DNA of 64,000 nucleotides from Mugil cephalus (Eukaryota > Chordata > Actinopteri > Mugiliformes > Mugilidae), in the NCBI RefSeq assembly GCF_022458985.1, contig NC_061785.1:1543816-1607815 (forward strand), written 5' to 3'. Shown in pieces: positions 50,381-62,435 of the stretch (the first letter of the stretch is position 1; each line of letters starts with the position of its first letter). Position numbers and translations under genes: made by a program. The notes beneath the pieces are model-generated. The model worked only from the letters and a program-made list of their open reading frames with translations. It made no database searches and was not told where the DNA came from.

Positions 50381-50770
50381 ACATTCCACCCATCCTGTTC
50401 TCCAACTCTCCCTTGAAGGCGACAACAGATAACACAATCAGCAATGAATTTTCTGCAGGCTGGGTTTGCATTTGTTATCCAGTAGGTTTTTCAAAGTGTA
50501 GATATCATATGATTACGTCCAGCATGTCCCACTTGCTTGTGAATGTGTTGTAAGATAAGTTTGGATATGGGCTGATCTTTAGACAGAATTATTGGATGTT
50601 TTACTGTCTCAGGCATGGATGAGAGATTTCCCTGTGAAATATTTGCTGTTGGCAGAGACGTGCAATTTCCAGTTTTGCATAATAAGTCATCCCGTGTCAG
50701 TGGTTGAACCTTTGTCTTTGCTTTGTGTTTCTGATGTCCTTTGTTCTTATTGCACATTTTACCTTGTTTC

Positions 50771-51410
50771 CGTAGGACCTTAACTAAAGTTATGGCTAGT
50801 AGATTGGAGTCTGTCATACATACAGTGATACGTCCAGATCAGACTGGTTTTATTACAGTGCGGTAACCTTTCAGCAATATATGCAGGCCTTTTAATATTC
50901 ATCATTCTCCGGAAAAGTCACAATTAGCAGAGGTCTTGCTCACCCTTGACGCACACAAAGCATTTGATCGTATTGAGTATGAATATCTATATGCAACAGG
51001 CTCCGGCCACCCTCTATCATATGTTTTGGGCATGCCCAGAGTTGGTACAGTTTTGGTTCTCAATCTCTGACACATTCTCTTATATCTTCGACAAAGAGAT
51101 AGGCCCTGCTCCTCAAATCGCACTGTTTGGTGCGGCCTCTGTTGAGGTGGTGATATCTAGGGTACGATTGAAACACTCAATCAGGGGATCAACCCAGAGG
51201 TTTTACAGTGTCTGGCAGCCATTTCTGAACTATTTTAATCTGGAAATCCCAGCTAGGGACACTGAGACTATAACTTTATTGAATCACAATCTCTGTAATG
51301 GGCTTTACTTTCCATATATTTTGTGACTGCTGTTTGCAGCCTTGTTGACTGTATTGTATGTGTTTGCAAGTATAAAAAGCCAATAAAAATATCTGAATAA
51401 TAATACCTTG
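50771..51410 (+). mobile_element. L1-type LINE fragment 2 inside the BEL/Pao fossil
   Basis: Starts with reverse-transcriptase motif text (KVMASRLESVIHTVIRPDQT, then LDAHKAFDRIEYEYLY) and passes abruptly to the ORF2 C-terminal region (HMFWACPELVQFWFSI). It ends 'aagccaataaaaatatctgaataataat', a LINE 3' end. The middle of ORF2 is missing, so it is an internally deleted copy. Confidence 0.72.
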
Positions 51411-52540
51411 TTTCCTTAGCTGTTGAAGCAGGTCCTTAAACTTCGAAAACCAGGCAACTGAAATTTTCAGTTTTTCCTAATCTGAAAAATAGTTCAGAAG
51501 CTTGTTCATAGCATTGGATGCATCATCATTGTTCATAGCATTGCATGCATCATCAACAACACAAGTATTAACCATGAGGTCTTGTTTGACCTCAGGGTCA
51601 TCCAAGCTGACAGCAGGTTTGTTTACCTCCTGTTTTGGCCAGGTCCTTTCCTCAACCAGCAGAAACTCTGAGCCATCACGTTTTAGAAAATCATCAGCTG
51701 ACAGTCCTCTTGAGGCCTCAACAGTGAGGTTCCGTTTAGATCCTATGTACCACCACTGAGCCACCTCTGTAGCTTCTCGTCTAACGACTCTGTTTGCTAA
51801 AAATGTGTGGAATCTCTTTGTTTCACTTGAAATGTAATGTAGCACAGTTGTGCTATCGGTCCAGAACAGTAACTGGTCCCGTTCCAGTTGAAGCTCTCTT
51901 TAAATCATCTTGATCACCACTCTGACAGCTAATACAGCAGCTGTGAGTTCAAGCCTGGGTATTGTGGTTTGTTGTTCATGGGAGCAACTCTGGACTTTCC
52001 AACCATGAAAGCAATGCTTACTTCATCAGAGATGCCTTTCGACCTTAGGTAAAAAACAGCACCATATCCATACACACTAGCATCTGAGAAGTCATGCAGC
52101 TGTGCATTGTTTACCTTTCCAAAGAGTCTGCACACCAGTGAAATCCAAGAGCTATTTCAGCAGGTAAGCTGTCTTTATCCAAATTGAGCTCTTTGAATGC
52201 TTTGGAACGATCTCCCTCAGGGATGCTTAACTGCTCGACTATTGCTCATCCACTTTGAGAGTTGAAAGCCTCCTTTGGCACATGCAGCAGAGAGATCTCG
52301 TACCATTTGCAAAGCTTCCTGTTCTGAGGACACAGACTTTAAACAATCATCCACGTAAAGGTTTTGCTTGATTGTCTGTAACACTTTGCCACTGTAATGA
52401 GCCTTGTTGTCATCAGCAACTCTCTTTAATGCATAATTGGCGCAGCTCGGTGATGAAGTTGCTCCAGATATATGAACAATACTACACCCTTGTGGTTTAA
52501 AGGTAAAATACATGCACAACATGAAAAATAGGTCCTACAA

Positions 52541-53330
52541 GGTGAATGAGGTGGACATTGCTCCCCTTGTGCAAAATTACACATGCCACATTTATATCGC
52601 ATGTCCTATCTGGAGCAACACCGAACTGATGAAGGCACTTGAAGCAGATCTTCAGCATCAGGATTGTCTTGTGTTTGTCTTTGACTTTAGGAATATCCTG
52701 CCTTCATCTGCGCCTTTTGTTCCGTTTAATAAAGACCTTGGCCTCATCACCTCTCTGTGTCCTGCACTTAGGTCCTCATCTCCGCAATGTTCCGCCATGA
52801 CAGAACGACGCAACCACTACATGGACCCAGTGGACTTTCTCGCCTTTGACACTGAAGAAGAAGGCGAGTGATTTCTTACTATGATGAGCAAATGTTGGAC
52901 TTGGAACCCTGGATCAGCCCCTGAGTACCAGCCAGGCCCCGAGAGGGAGGCATGGGCGTCTGCTGGGCGTCTGCTGGGCGTCTGCGTCTGCTGGCTGGCA
53001 GCCTCCGGGACTGCCAGCCACATGGCGGCTTTTCCACAGTGTGCTGACCATTAGCCAGCTAACTCCAAGCAACCTGTTCAGGTGCCCAGGATTGCTCTGG
53101 TTCCTGTCTCTGCCACGGGGGTGGCCTACGCTCCGGCTCCTGTTGCCGCCCCAGGGTCATCTCGGTGACAGTCACCACCTGCTTCCATGCCGACTCCAGT
53201 CCCTGTGCCTGCCCCAGCACCGGCTCCTGCCCTAACACTGGATCCTGCCCGCGTGCCTACTTCAGCACTGGCTCCCACCCTCGTGCCTCCTGGCCGCCCA
53301 CCAACAGAGAGCTTGTCTTTGCCTTGGTTT
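52541..53330 (+). other. Unassigned repeat-derived sequence with a proline/alanine-rich frame
   Basis: An open frame from 52,512 to 52,871 ends MDPVDFLAFDTEEEGE; the following GC-rich stretch encodes P/A-rich text in some frames and contains a thrice-repeated 'gggcgtctgctg'. The last part (about 53,230-53,330) recurs at about 62,436-62,490. It looks like part of an old mobile element; no function is proposed. Confidence 0.3.
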
Positions 53331-54248
53331 GTCTCCAGCTGTTAGCCCTGTTAGCTCAAGTGTCAGCAGAATCCCCAACTAACCTATGCTGGTGCATCAG
53401 TGAAATGGGTTGTTTCTGCTGCCTGTCACTACTGGATCAACTGGTGACGCTACCTATGCTAACTTTACTTGGACAAACTGAGAGACGTCAGGAGTGCAGA
53501 GTGCTGCAGATGCATTGCTGGGTTTGAATTAATAATCGTATTAATCAATTAACTGATTAATTAAATGATCTTAACAGCATCAGTGGTTTGACTTGAATTC
53601 TTTTAATTTCTTGTAACTCACCTCAGTGTCCACTGGTTATTGTGTAAAGGTGTTGTCTGTGGAAATAAATCACCATGTCATTGGTTTTACTCTGCAGTAG
53701 CATTTGATCAAAACAAACTTTATTGATAAAGCACTTTTCATACGGATGAAACACAAAGTGCTTTACATGGAGTAAAAACAACAAACAGAAACAAAATGAA
53801 GAAGTTCCACTGTTATTGTAAGATTGTTCACATAATATTTCATAGTGAACAGTTAACTTTCTCCATCTCTCTGTGTAGTTTCTTTTAATTTGATGTCATG
53901 AATCTATGAAAGAAAAGAAACCTCTCTGTCCTGCATTTGGGTTTAAAGCATTTATTAAATTTCGATAAACATTTGAACAGGAACCAGGTGATAAGACTCC
54001 CTGTTCAGACCAGGTCAACGTCCAGAGGGAGGATGAGAAACCAGCAGGTGCAGTTGTTTAATTTGATCAAAGTCTCAACCCTCAAAGTAAAAATAAAAAG
54101 TTGTGGGAACCAATAGTTTGATGCCAGATGGAAATCAGTATTTTTCCACCAGCTCAGTGAATATTCGTATCAGTCTGAACCAGACCTGGCTGATCTATAA
54201 AGCTTCACAGCTCTCACTGTTTGCTTCTCTTTCACCACAACTCTGACA
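53331..54248. repeat. 5' flank of mfap4 C, part of a segmental duplication
   Basis: This block is nearly the same as about 62,500-63,424 before copy D, and its second half matches about 38,770-39,302 before copy B. It contains the promoter region of mfap4 C. The frame starting LQLLALLAQVSAESPTNLC is shared between both copies but is not a recognised gene. Confidence 0.75.
54196..54201 (+). promoter_or_regulatory. mfap4: TATA box of mfap4 C
   Basis: TATAAA in 'gatctataaagcttcac', 47 bases before the ATG at 54249. The same spacing occurs in copy D. Confidence 0.6.
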
Positions 54249-57200
54249 ATGAAGGTAAGTCCACAGCTTTATACTCTCAGTATTTATCAGGACATTTATT
54301 TCTTAACAGGTTTGTGTAAAAACCCCTTAGCATTAACTAGACTCTAGTTTACTCCTCAGAACTACCCAGTGGACCTTGAATATAAAATCATCTGGAATAA
54401 ATGAATGAATATAGCTATTAATTAATTAATGTATTTTTTAAATTGAATTGAATTAAATTTGAATGATATTTAATATATATGTTTGACTATATTTGATCCA
54501 CATCTTATGAACATAATGAATAAAGTATGAAGTACTGTTATGATGCTTTAATAAGGTGAATATCAGTAACAACATAATCAATATTCTCAAACTTTACAAA
54601 ATTCTCAAAGATTTACCTGAAAGAAACTAAAAGGTCCATGAGTCACTGTGGAAATGTTGTCAAACATACGGCCTGAGGCCCAAAAGAGGGTCCTATCTGG
54701 TCCATGGCAGCATGAATTTGCAAAGAGCAAAAAACTTACATTAACCGCAATTTTTCCAATGAAAGTATCAGCTATTCCAAGATTTCACACAGTTATTGTG
54801 AGAGTTGTGGACATAACACGTCACTGAGACCTAGAACTAAACACAAACTCCACTACTTTTTCATTAGAAATGTCTGGTTGTTCATTACATGTTCTGTAAT
54901 GGTGCAGTTTGTTAAATGTTAAACACTTTCATGATGTTCTTACTTGCACTAAAACAAAGGAAACATTTGGAGAGAACGTGCTGAGCTGAATGTGGCCCCT
55001 GAATTAAAATGTGTCTGACTCTATATTTGGTGTTTGATGGTTAATTTATTACAAGAAGCTTCAGTCTCTTCAGTTCCAGCTGCTGTCAGGACTCGTCGTC
55101 CTCCTGATTCCACTGGTGACCAGTGACTCCAGAATTCTCGTGCTTCCTGTGGACTGTGGCGATATCTATAACGATGACAACAACCAACCGAGTGGAGTGT
55201 ACACCATCTATCCCATCGGATACACGTCAGGAGTCCAGGTTTGTTCTGGAATAATCTGACTGTTGTTCAGTGTCGGGCTGAGAGGTTTTGTTTGTCACTA
55301 GTTTTTAACACTTCGAAGTCAGTCATAGATTGAAATGATCAGTTTTGGCATGGCTGTTGTTGGCAAGTTGTTTTTTATTTTATTTATTTTTTAATTTAAG
55401 AGCTTTTTGATGCTTTTTAAGCTCTTAAAAATAGTACAGTTCATGTTATGTTGGTTTGTTTTTCTTTTTCCAAACAGAATGTTTTTTATGACCTTTTTAT
55501 TTTGCCTTTCTGGTCTCTGACCTCACTCAGACAAAGATATGCTGAAAATTTAATGTTTAAGTCTCTAAATTTCTTATATATATGGACTATAATGTCAGGT
55601 GAATTCTCTCACCTGTCTTTCTGTGTATATGAACCTAAGTGACATCCCATTCTTAATCCATAGAGTTTAATTTGACATCTCCACAGCTCTAACAGCTCCA
55701 ACTCTTCTTAGAAGGTTTTCCACAGGTTCAGGATTGTGTTGATGGGAGTTTCTGACCTTTCTTCCTGAAGCTCATTGGTGATGTTGGGGGAGAAGGTCTG
55801 GCTCACAGTCTTCATCTAATTTACCTTAAAGGTGTCCTATGGGGCCAGTCCAGTTCTTCCTCGTCCAGGTCTTTATGGACCCTGTTGGAACAGGAAGGGG
55901 GTCATCCCCAAACTGGTCCCACAAAGTCCTTCAGTCTCTGTCTTTTCTCTACTATATATAATGCAGCTGCAGCCTTGAGCAGTTTCCACCTGGAAATAGA
56001 ACTAATGTCATTGATCAATTACAACTTAAGGTGTGAGAGTCTTTCAATATTGATACAATGTTCTACTGACCACATGGTGGCGCTGCTGGTTATTTACAGA
56101 TCAGATCTCCAGTTCTGGCTGGAGATGCATTTGAATTAATACCAGACATATTTTGATGTTTTATTCCATACTTGTGTTTGTGTGTAGGTGTACTGTGACA
56201 TGGACTCTCTGGGAGGAGGTTGGACGGTGAGTTTTTAAATCCTCTTTGATATGATCAAGCTACTTCTGTTACCTGTCTGCTCTCCTACCAACAAATCATT
56301 CTTAGTCAAGTTTTACATTTTTAAATGAAACTTGTCCAGAAACATCTGATGCACCAGTTTTTAAGTGCTTACAAAACCAGCTGATTCTTTAATGTGACAA
56401 CATTTTGACTTTTGGACCTAGTCGACCTCCTTCCCGTCCCCCCACAGGTGTTCCAGAGGAGGATGGATGGCTCGGTCAACTTCTACAGGCACTGGGATTA
56501 CTACAAGCTGGGCTTTGGTAACGCTGCTGGAGAATACTGGCTCGGTGAGACATGATAAAGAACCAAACATCAGACTCTGGTTTGACGTCATGGATAGACA
56601 CGGGTCCATAAAGATTTCTGTTTGTATTTAGGTCTCGAAAATATCTTCCAACTCACACTGAGGAAAAAGTATGAGCTGTTGGTGGATATGGAGGATTTCA
56701 GTGGAAACAAGGTGTACGCTCGTTACTCCTCGTTTTCCATCGACCCAGAATCCTACGGATACACACTGAGAGTGTCTGGATTCACAGATGGAGGGGCAGG
56801 TGGGTAAATACACAACAACAACACAACAGAACCACATGAGATGTTGGTGGTTTCCTCTCATCAACTGATGCTACAACATTTCTACTGGATGAAGGTCAGG
56901 ACTTTGACTTGTTCCTAAACATTCATCTGGTTCTTCTGGAGAACCACTGGTGTTCTCGGGCTCCTTGTCTTCCTCCATGACCCAGTTTCTCTTCACATTC
57001 AGCTCATGGACTCATGTCCTGACATTTTCTTTCAGAGTTCACTGGTAGAATTCACAGTTCATTGGTCCATCAATGATGAGCAGATGCAGCAGAACAGGCC
57101 CAAACCAGGACATTAGCGCCCCCATGTTTTATGGAGGGATGAGGTTCTGATGCTGGAATGCAGTGTTGGTTCATCTCCAAACATGACGATGCCCAAACAT

Positions 57201-57816
57201 TTAAACCAAACTATTCTACTCTGGTCTCATCTGTCCACTAAACATTGTCCCACATGGTCTTTGTGGACAGAGAGCAGTGTCTTTGGTTGTTGAGTGGATT
57301 CATCAACATTAACATCAGCCAATGAGAGAGAGGCCTTTAGCTGCTTAGAAGTTCCATTGTCTCTGATCTCCATCAGAATAGATCTGCACACATTAACTTA
57401 GAATGAGAAGTCTTCTCCAGTGTCCCAGTGTTTAGTCACAGTTAATCATGATGATCTGCAAAGACGAGATGCTCAGAGAGAACTTTGACTAAATGAAACC
57501 ATCTGTTCATTTGTTGTTGGCTGTAGATGAAGTTCAATTGTTTCTTCTACTTGTTTTTACAGGAGACAGCCTGACATATCACAATGGACAGAAGTTCTCC
57601 ACTTTTGACAAAGACCAGGACTCCTCAACTTTAGACTGTGCCAGACTATATCTGGGGGCGTTCTGGTACAATACTTGTCACAGAGCAAACCCCAACGGAG
57701 TTTATCGCTGGGGAGCAGACGGTACCCTGCTTGCTGTTGGAGTGGAGTGGAAACTCTGGAAGGGTAATGACTACTCCCTGAAGTCCATCAGCATGAAGAT
57801 CCGTCCTGTGCAGTAA
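54249..57816 (+). CDS. mfap4: mfap4-like C: fibrinogen-domain glycoprotein, complete
   Basis: Exons: 54249-54254, 55074-55238, 56188-56226, 56448-56544, 56632-56799 and 57563-57816; 729 bp, 242 residues, all GT/AG and in phase. Signal peptide [17 protein letters not shown], then [14 protein letters not shown] and [15 protein letters not shown]. The fibrinogen-like domain runs [66 protein letters not shown] and KIRPVQ. The TYH and FDKDQD context is closest to human MFAP4 (DSLSYH, FDRDQD). Exon 5 encodes the same residues as in copy B, and introns 3-5 of the two copies are nearly identical, which points to recent duplication or gene conversion. AATAAA at 57958. Confidence 0.92.
57040..57390 (-). 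repeat. Decayed Tc1-like remnant in mfap4 C intron 5
   Basis: The same block as 46,170-46,520 in copy B, at the same intron position. Confidence 0.45.
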
Positions 57817-58333
57817 ATCTCCAGGACAAACTTTATTTCTTTTCCTAATCTCATTAATTATGTCGTTCTATATGTGTGATTAGCATGACATTAAAATTAA
57901 ACCTGAAACAATGGAAACTGGACCTGTAACTAGACTCGGGTTGACTTGAAAAGTGTCAATAAAAATCTGTAGCTTGAGTGTGAGAGAAGGTTTTGGTTGG
58001 TTTTCTCTTTACACTCAGTCTGCTGTTGTAACCAAACTGTTTAGTTTCTGCTTAGAATCATTATTTGCTTCAATAAACGAAGAGCGAAGCAAAAACTCCT
58101 CTGATATGGTGGTGTGGTTGATTTTCACACAAATACTTTTAAAAGTACAGAACTAGTTTTAGACTAGACGTATCGATACCGGGTCACTGGTCTTGGTATT
58201 ACTTGGTATCGGATCGAGAGAAGTAGTGGTATCGTTCATCCTTAGAGAAGAGGTCAAAGGTCACTGAACCCGGAAGAAAAATAAAGTAAACAAAGGCGGC
58301 GGGCTGGGCTGGGTCCTCCTCGCTCCCACCGAC

Positions 58334-61300
58334 ATGTTCTCCGGTTCGCTGCCCGCCAACGGGCTGCTGCTGCCGGCTTTCACCCTGCTCCTCACCCGGG
58401 TCTCCTCCTCCTCGGTGTCGGCTCCGGACATCCCGCACATCGCCGCTTTCTTCGGGACAAAGACCCGCTACGAGGAGGTGAACCCGCACCTTCTGCGGGA
58501 CCCCGTGTCCGTGAACGCGTCCGTCCTGAAGCCTCCGCCCACGGAGCGGTGCTCCCCGGTCCACCTGACCGCCGTCATCAGGCACGGCAGCCGGTACCCG
58601 ACCGTCAAGAACATCCGGCGGATCCAGAGGCTGAGCGAGCTGGTCCGGGGGGAGGCTTCCAGGGGAGGGGGAGCCGAGGAGGGCTGGCTGCGGGACCTCC
58701 GGAGCCGATGGGAGTCATGGTACACCGAGGACATGGACGGTAAGGAGGGGGGAGGAGACCCGGACCGAGACTAGCTCTGGCTCTCTGATGATGATGATGA
58801 TTCTCCTCTTCTTCCTCCTCCTCCTCCTCCTCCTCCTCAGGTCAGCTGGTGATGAAGGGCAGGGAGGACCTGCGCCTCCTCGCCCAGAGACTGGCCTCCT
58901 TGTTCCCGTCGCTGCTGTCTGAGGAGAACCTGAGGAGTGGGAGGATCAGCTTCAGGACCAGCTCCAAGCATCGGTGTGTGAGCAGCATAGAGTCCTTCCA
59001 GGAGGGTCTGCAGCAGCACGGTGAGACAGTGGGGCATTCTGGGAGATGTAGGACAGAGGGTCAGGGTCAGTCACTCCCCCACGCCCCCCCTCTTGTGCAA
59101 CATAATCATAGACTGTGTGTAAAGATGGCTCCTTTACAGTGAAGCCAAAGCTAGTAGAGCTCCCCCTGGTGGCTGGAGGCTGCAGTATAATCCATAACCC
59201 CCACCCCCTCCATGTTAGTGGGCGGGACTTGGGTCAAACTAAAACACTAAAATACATGTCAAATTATTATTTTCAGTTAAAGTTTTTAGGTAGTTAACGT
59301 TGGTGGATGTTTTTTTGTTTGGATAAGATATAGAAACAGGATGTAAAAGTGTATGGTAGTAATAGATTTCAGATTAAAAGCCTTGTAATGTAGTTGTAGA
59401 TTTTTGAAATTAAAAGCCCTGTATGGTCATAATAGGTTTAAAAATAAAAGCATTGTACGGTAGTGATAGAATTCAGAAGAAAAGCCTTGTGTCATAGTAC
59501 TAGATTTCAGAGTAAAAGCCATCTATGCTAGCGATAGATTTGTAAAGTACAAGCCTAGCGATAAACTTCAGATTGTACTAAAAGAGTTCAGAATAAAAGC
59601 CTGTTTCGGTAGGAATATATTTCAGAATAAAAGCATGTATAGCAGTAATAGATTTTTTTAAGTTCAAAACCTTTCATGATAGTTATAGATTTCAGAATAA
59701 AACCTATGTATGGGTATAATAGATTTCAGAATAAAAGCCATGTATTGTTGTGATAAATCTCAGATTAAAAGCCTTGTTTCACAGTTGTAGATTTTCAGAA
59801 TAAAAGCCTTGAATGGTAGTAATGGTAATGCACTCCACCAGAGTACAGCCACCAGGTGGACGACCAGCTGATGCGCTTCTTCGAGCATTGCTGTGGTTAC
59901 GTGGAGGGCGTGGAGAAGAACCGGACGGCCATGTTGGAGGTGGACAAGTTCAAACACGGGGACGAGATGGACGGAGTGAGGACGAGGATGGCGGAGACGC
60001 TGGGCGTTCCTCGCGACCGCCTCACGCCAGGTCAAACAGACACGTCCTCTTAGTCCAGAGTGTCCTCATGTTGCAGGAGATGAACCTGGTCTCGCTGAAG
60101 ATTGTCCCTCTGTGTCTCCTGTAGATCTGGTGGAAGCCGCCTTCTTCCTGTGTTCTTACGAGCTGTCCATTAAATCTGTCCACTCGCCGTGGTGCTTCCT
60201 GTTTGACGAGAGCGACGCTAAGGTAGAAGCTGTCTTTGTCTCCGTCCTGTCAGTGTTAAAAAACGTCCAATCAGAGTCTTTGAGGCTTTGACGTTAAATG
60301 TGGAGAAGTTTGTATTAGTCTCAGGTTACATGTACATAAATCTATAACCAACTAAACCTTTAATTTTATTAAATAAATAAATATGGATTAACATGCAGAT
60401 ACATTTTTATTTTACTGAAACAAATGAAGCTGAGAGTTTCCGAGGTGAGTGAATGTAATGAGCAAATCATTTTTATTTTTTTTAATTTTTGAAGGAAAGT
60501 GACATTTAAATGATGTAAATCAGGTGCTGGAGTACAAGTCGGACCTGAAGCAGTACTGGAAGCGCTCGTACGGTCATTCAATCAACGGTCTGTCCAGCTG
60601 TCCTCTGTTCCACCACGTCTTCAGGACACTGGACAAAGCTGGACGTCCTCGCAGGTAGAGTTCGCAGAACTGGTTGATTTGTTGGTTTGTTGACTTGTTT
60701 GTTGACTGGTTTGTTGGTTGGTTCAAGATTCAAGATTAACTTTATTGTCTCCCAAGAGAGAAATTTGTTCTGGGCCATTCGCCCATGTTGCATCCAGAAC
60801 ACAGAACAAACAACACAACACAACACAACACAACACAACACAACACAACACAACAGGCAATACAACACAATAACCCACAGAAAATATCATCATATGCTGC
60901 ACGATAAATAAATTATACAAAAAATACAATAAAATAAAATAATATTAATACTACTGTCATCTGAGCTCTGGTCCAATCTGACCACATTCACCAGCTTAAT
61001 TGACACAGGCACAAACGAGTTTTTAAATCTGTTCAGTTTGCGGTAACAGCTCATACTCGCCGTGCACCATATGTGATGGATCACTGATTATCTTATTTGC
61101 TTGTTGCAAAGTGGCCTGTTCATAAATACTCTGAATGGAGAAGTGCTCTTTAATACTAATGATTTTTCCAGCCGTTTGTTGACTGGTTGGTTGACTCGTT
61201 TGCTGGTTGATTGATTGGTTGATTGGGTGGTTGACTAGTTTGTTGGTTGACTGGATGACTAATTGACTTGTTGATTGGTTTGTTGACTGTTCAGGTCCAC

Positions 61301-61428
61301 AGATGCGCCCCCAGAGCCGGCGTCCATCTTGGTTGGCCACGCTGAGACGCTCCTCCCCCTCCTCTCCCTTCTGGGACTCTACAAGGACAAGACTCCACCC
61401 ACTGCCAGTAACTACCACTCCCAGCACG
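58334..61428 (+). CDS. minpp1: Multiple inositol polyphosphate phosphatase 1, last exon not found
   Basis: Histidine acid phosphatase of the ER/secretory path that removes phosphates from inositol polyphosphates (phytase-like). Exons: 58334-58739, 58841-59020, 59842-60030, 60125-60222, 60524-60654 and 61295-61428; 379 codons plus one base, in phase throughout. A hydrophobic leader ([10 protein letters not shown]) precedes the catalytic RHGSRYPT motif (RHG at residues 83-85). The later [19 protein letters not shown] holds the HAE proton-donor motif. Human MINPP1 continues after this point for about 90-100 residues (an FRSG...PYASNL region and a C-terminal ER-retention signal). No such exon is seen between 61,429 and 64,000; instead there are a BEL/Pao fossil, an orphan mfap4 exon and mfap4 D. 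The gene may have a very long last intron or be truncated. Confidence 0.88.
58806..58840. repeat. (CTC)n microsatellite forming the minpp1 exon 2 acceptor
   Basis: A cttcctcctcctc run ends in 'cag' exactly at the exon 2 boundary, so the array is the polypyrimidine tract. Confidence 0.88.
59100..59290 (+). repeat. Dispersed repeat in minpp1 intron 2
   Basis: 'catagactgtgtgtaaagatgg...gtgaagccaaagc...ccctggtggctgg...ccatgttagtgggcggg' is a widespread fish repeat. It is the uninterrupted relative of the 47,200-47,830 copy. Confidence 0.65.
59335..59825. repeat. Degenerate tandem repeat in minpp1 intron 2
   Basis: About a dozen irregular units of 35-50 bp built on 'atagatttcagaataaaagcc(t)tgtatggtagta'. 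The units vary in length and have diverged. The array ends close to the exon 3 acceptor. Confidence 0.75.
60724..61170 (-). mobile_element. 5'-truncated LINE (jockey-like tail) in minpp1 intron 5
   Basis: The minus strand encodes [20 protein letters not shown] and, further on, [16 protein letters not shown], the C-terminal text of a LINE ORF2 ('DPSHPL...F.LLPSGRR...R.K.SFVP..I..LN'). It includes an (ACAAC)n stretch at 60,811-60,854. The tail reads 'gttaatcttgaatcttgaac' on the minus strand. A TTG(A/G)-rich minisatellite flanks it on both sides. Confidence 0.7.
61171..61294. repeat. gttgactggtt minisatellite before minpp1 exon 6
   Basis: Irregular units of 'gttgattggtttgttgactg' run up to the exon 6 acceptor at 61,294. 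The same units occur at about 60,667-60,722, on the other side of the LINE. Confidence 0.75.
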
Positions 61429-61882
61429 GTATGAAGAAGCCCCGCCCCTTTTCCCTCCCTTGATGGATTCTGAGGCCCTTTACTGTTGTTATTTCCTGCC
61501 AGCCACACATACAAACCTGCTGCTTTCCATTTCCATCTGAACCACTAGCTTCTATTAAAAAGTTTTGTCTATCCATAGTCAATGCTGTTCCAGAGTCAAT
61601 AACCGTAGCTACATAGGGTGCAGTCAAAAGGCTTAGCAAAGCCTTGGCTACTGCCACAGTGAGGTGCTAACCCACTGTGGCCCCAGTGGGGACTGTTCCA
61701 TCCTGTCAGCTGTCTTTCCATGCTGTCACTAAGTTTCCCTAGTCGCCAGCTGCACTGCTCACATTCACAGCAGTCACTAGCCTAGGCTAGCTTTCATATT
61801 CATATTCCTGAATTTAAATGAGTTTCACTCTATATTTGGAGTTTGATGGTTAATTTATTACAAGAAGCTTCAGTCTCTTCAG
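61429..61882. other. Stretch after minpp1 exon 6, no exon seen
   Basis: I looked for the final minpp1 exon here and did not find it. About 61,440-61,790 is unassigned repeat-like sequence. From about 61,800 the sequence matches the intron upstream of mfap4 exon 2. Confidence 0.5.
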
Positions 61883-61955
61883 TTCCTGCTGCTGTCAGGA
61901 CTCCTCTTCGTCCTGATTCCACTGGTGACCAGTGACTTAAGACTCTTCCTCCTTC
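61883..61955 (+). pseudogene. mfap4: Orphan mfap4 exon 2 fragment
   Basis: After the same intron end as in copy C ('ttacaagaagcttcagtctcttcag'), the exon starts TTCCTGCTGCTGTCAGGACT (FLLLSGLLF). It continues to ACCAGTGACTTAAGACTC, where the frame stops, and then breaks off into BEL/Pao fossil sequence. It is the only recognisable exon of this copy. Confidence 0.75.
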
Positions 61956-61959
61956 GGGG

Positions 61960-62435
61960 AGCTAATACAGCAGCTGTGAGTTCAAGCCTTGGAATTGTGG
62001 TTTGTTTCATGGGAGCAACTCTGGACTTTCCAACCATGAAAGCAATGCTTACTTCATCAGAGATGCCTTTCGACCTTAGGTAAAAAAACAGCACCATATC
62101 CATACTCACTAGCATCTGAGAAGTGATGCAGCTGTGCATTGTTTACCTTTCCAAAGAGTCTGCACACCAGTGCAATCCAAGAGCTCTTTCAGCAGGTAAG
62201 CTGTCTTTATCCAAATTTAGTTCTTTGAATGCTTTGGAACGATCTCCCTCAGGGATGCTTAACTGCTCGACTATTGCTCATCCACTTTGAGAGTTGAAAG
62301 CCTCATTTGGCACATGCAGCAGAGAGATCTCGTACCATTTACAAAGCTTCCTGTTCTGAGGACACAGACTTTAAACAATCATCCACGTAAAGGTTTTGCT
62401 TGATTGTCTGTAACACTTTGCCACTGTAATGCCCT
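61960..62435 (-). mobile_element. BEL/Pao fossil fragment 2
   Basis: Nearly the same as about 51,925-52,400 of the first fossil (RNase H and adjacent reverse-transcriptase parts), and broken. Its two edges join an mfap4 exon fragment and the 53,230-type flank directly, so it was probably moved as part of a local duplication and not by its own insertion. Confidence 0.75.

Larger units (their letters stand above)
49195..52540 (-). mobile_element. BEL/Pao LTR-retrotransposon fossil, partial and broken
   Basis: Minus-strand pieces identify the BEL/Pao family: a reverse-transcriptase part with LYVDD (about 52,220-52,470), an RNase H part (about 51,930-52,135), a linker part (51,477-51,845), and integrase zinc-binding and core parts (about 50,380-50,760 and 49,846-50,200). 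The order is as expected for pol. A direct repeat of about 60 bp ('actacacccttgtggttt' type) lies at both ends (about 49,197-49,257 and 52,478-52,540) and may be LTR remnant. gag is not recognised. It is an old copy with several breaks, further split by L1-type fragments. Confidence 0.8.

Noticed and set aside
53165-53527. Proline- and alanine-rich frame and its relative at 62,496-62,699
   Set aside because: Shared only because of the segmental duplication and probably of repeat origin; no domain and no splice context.
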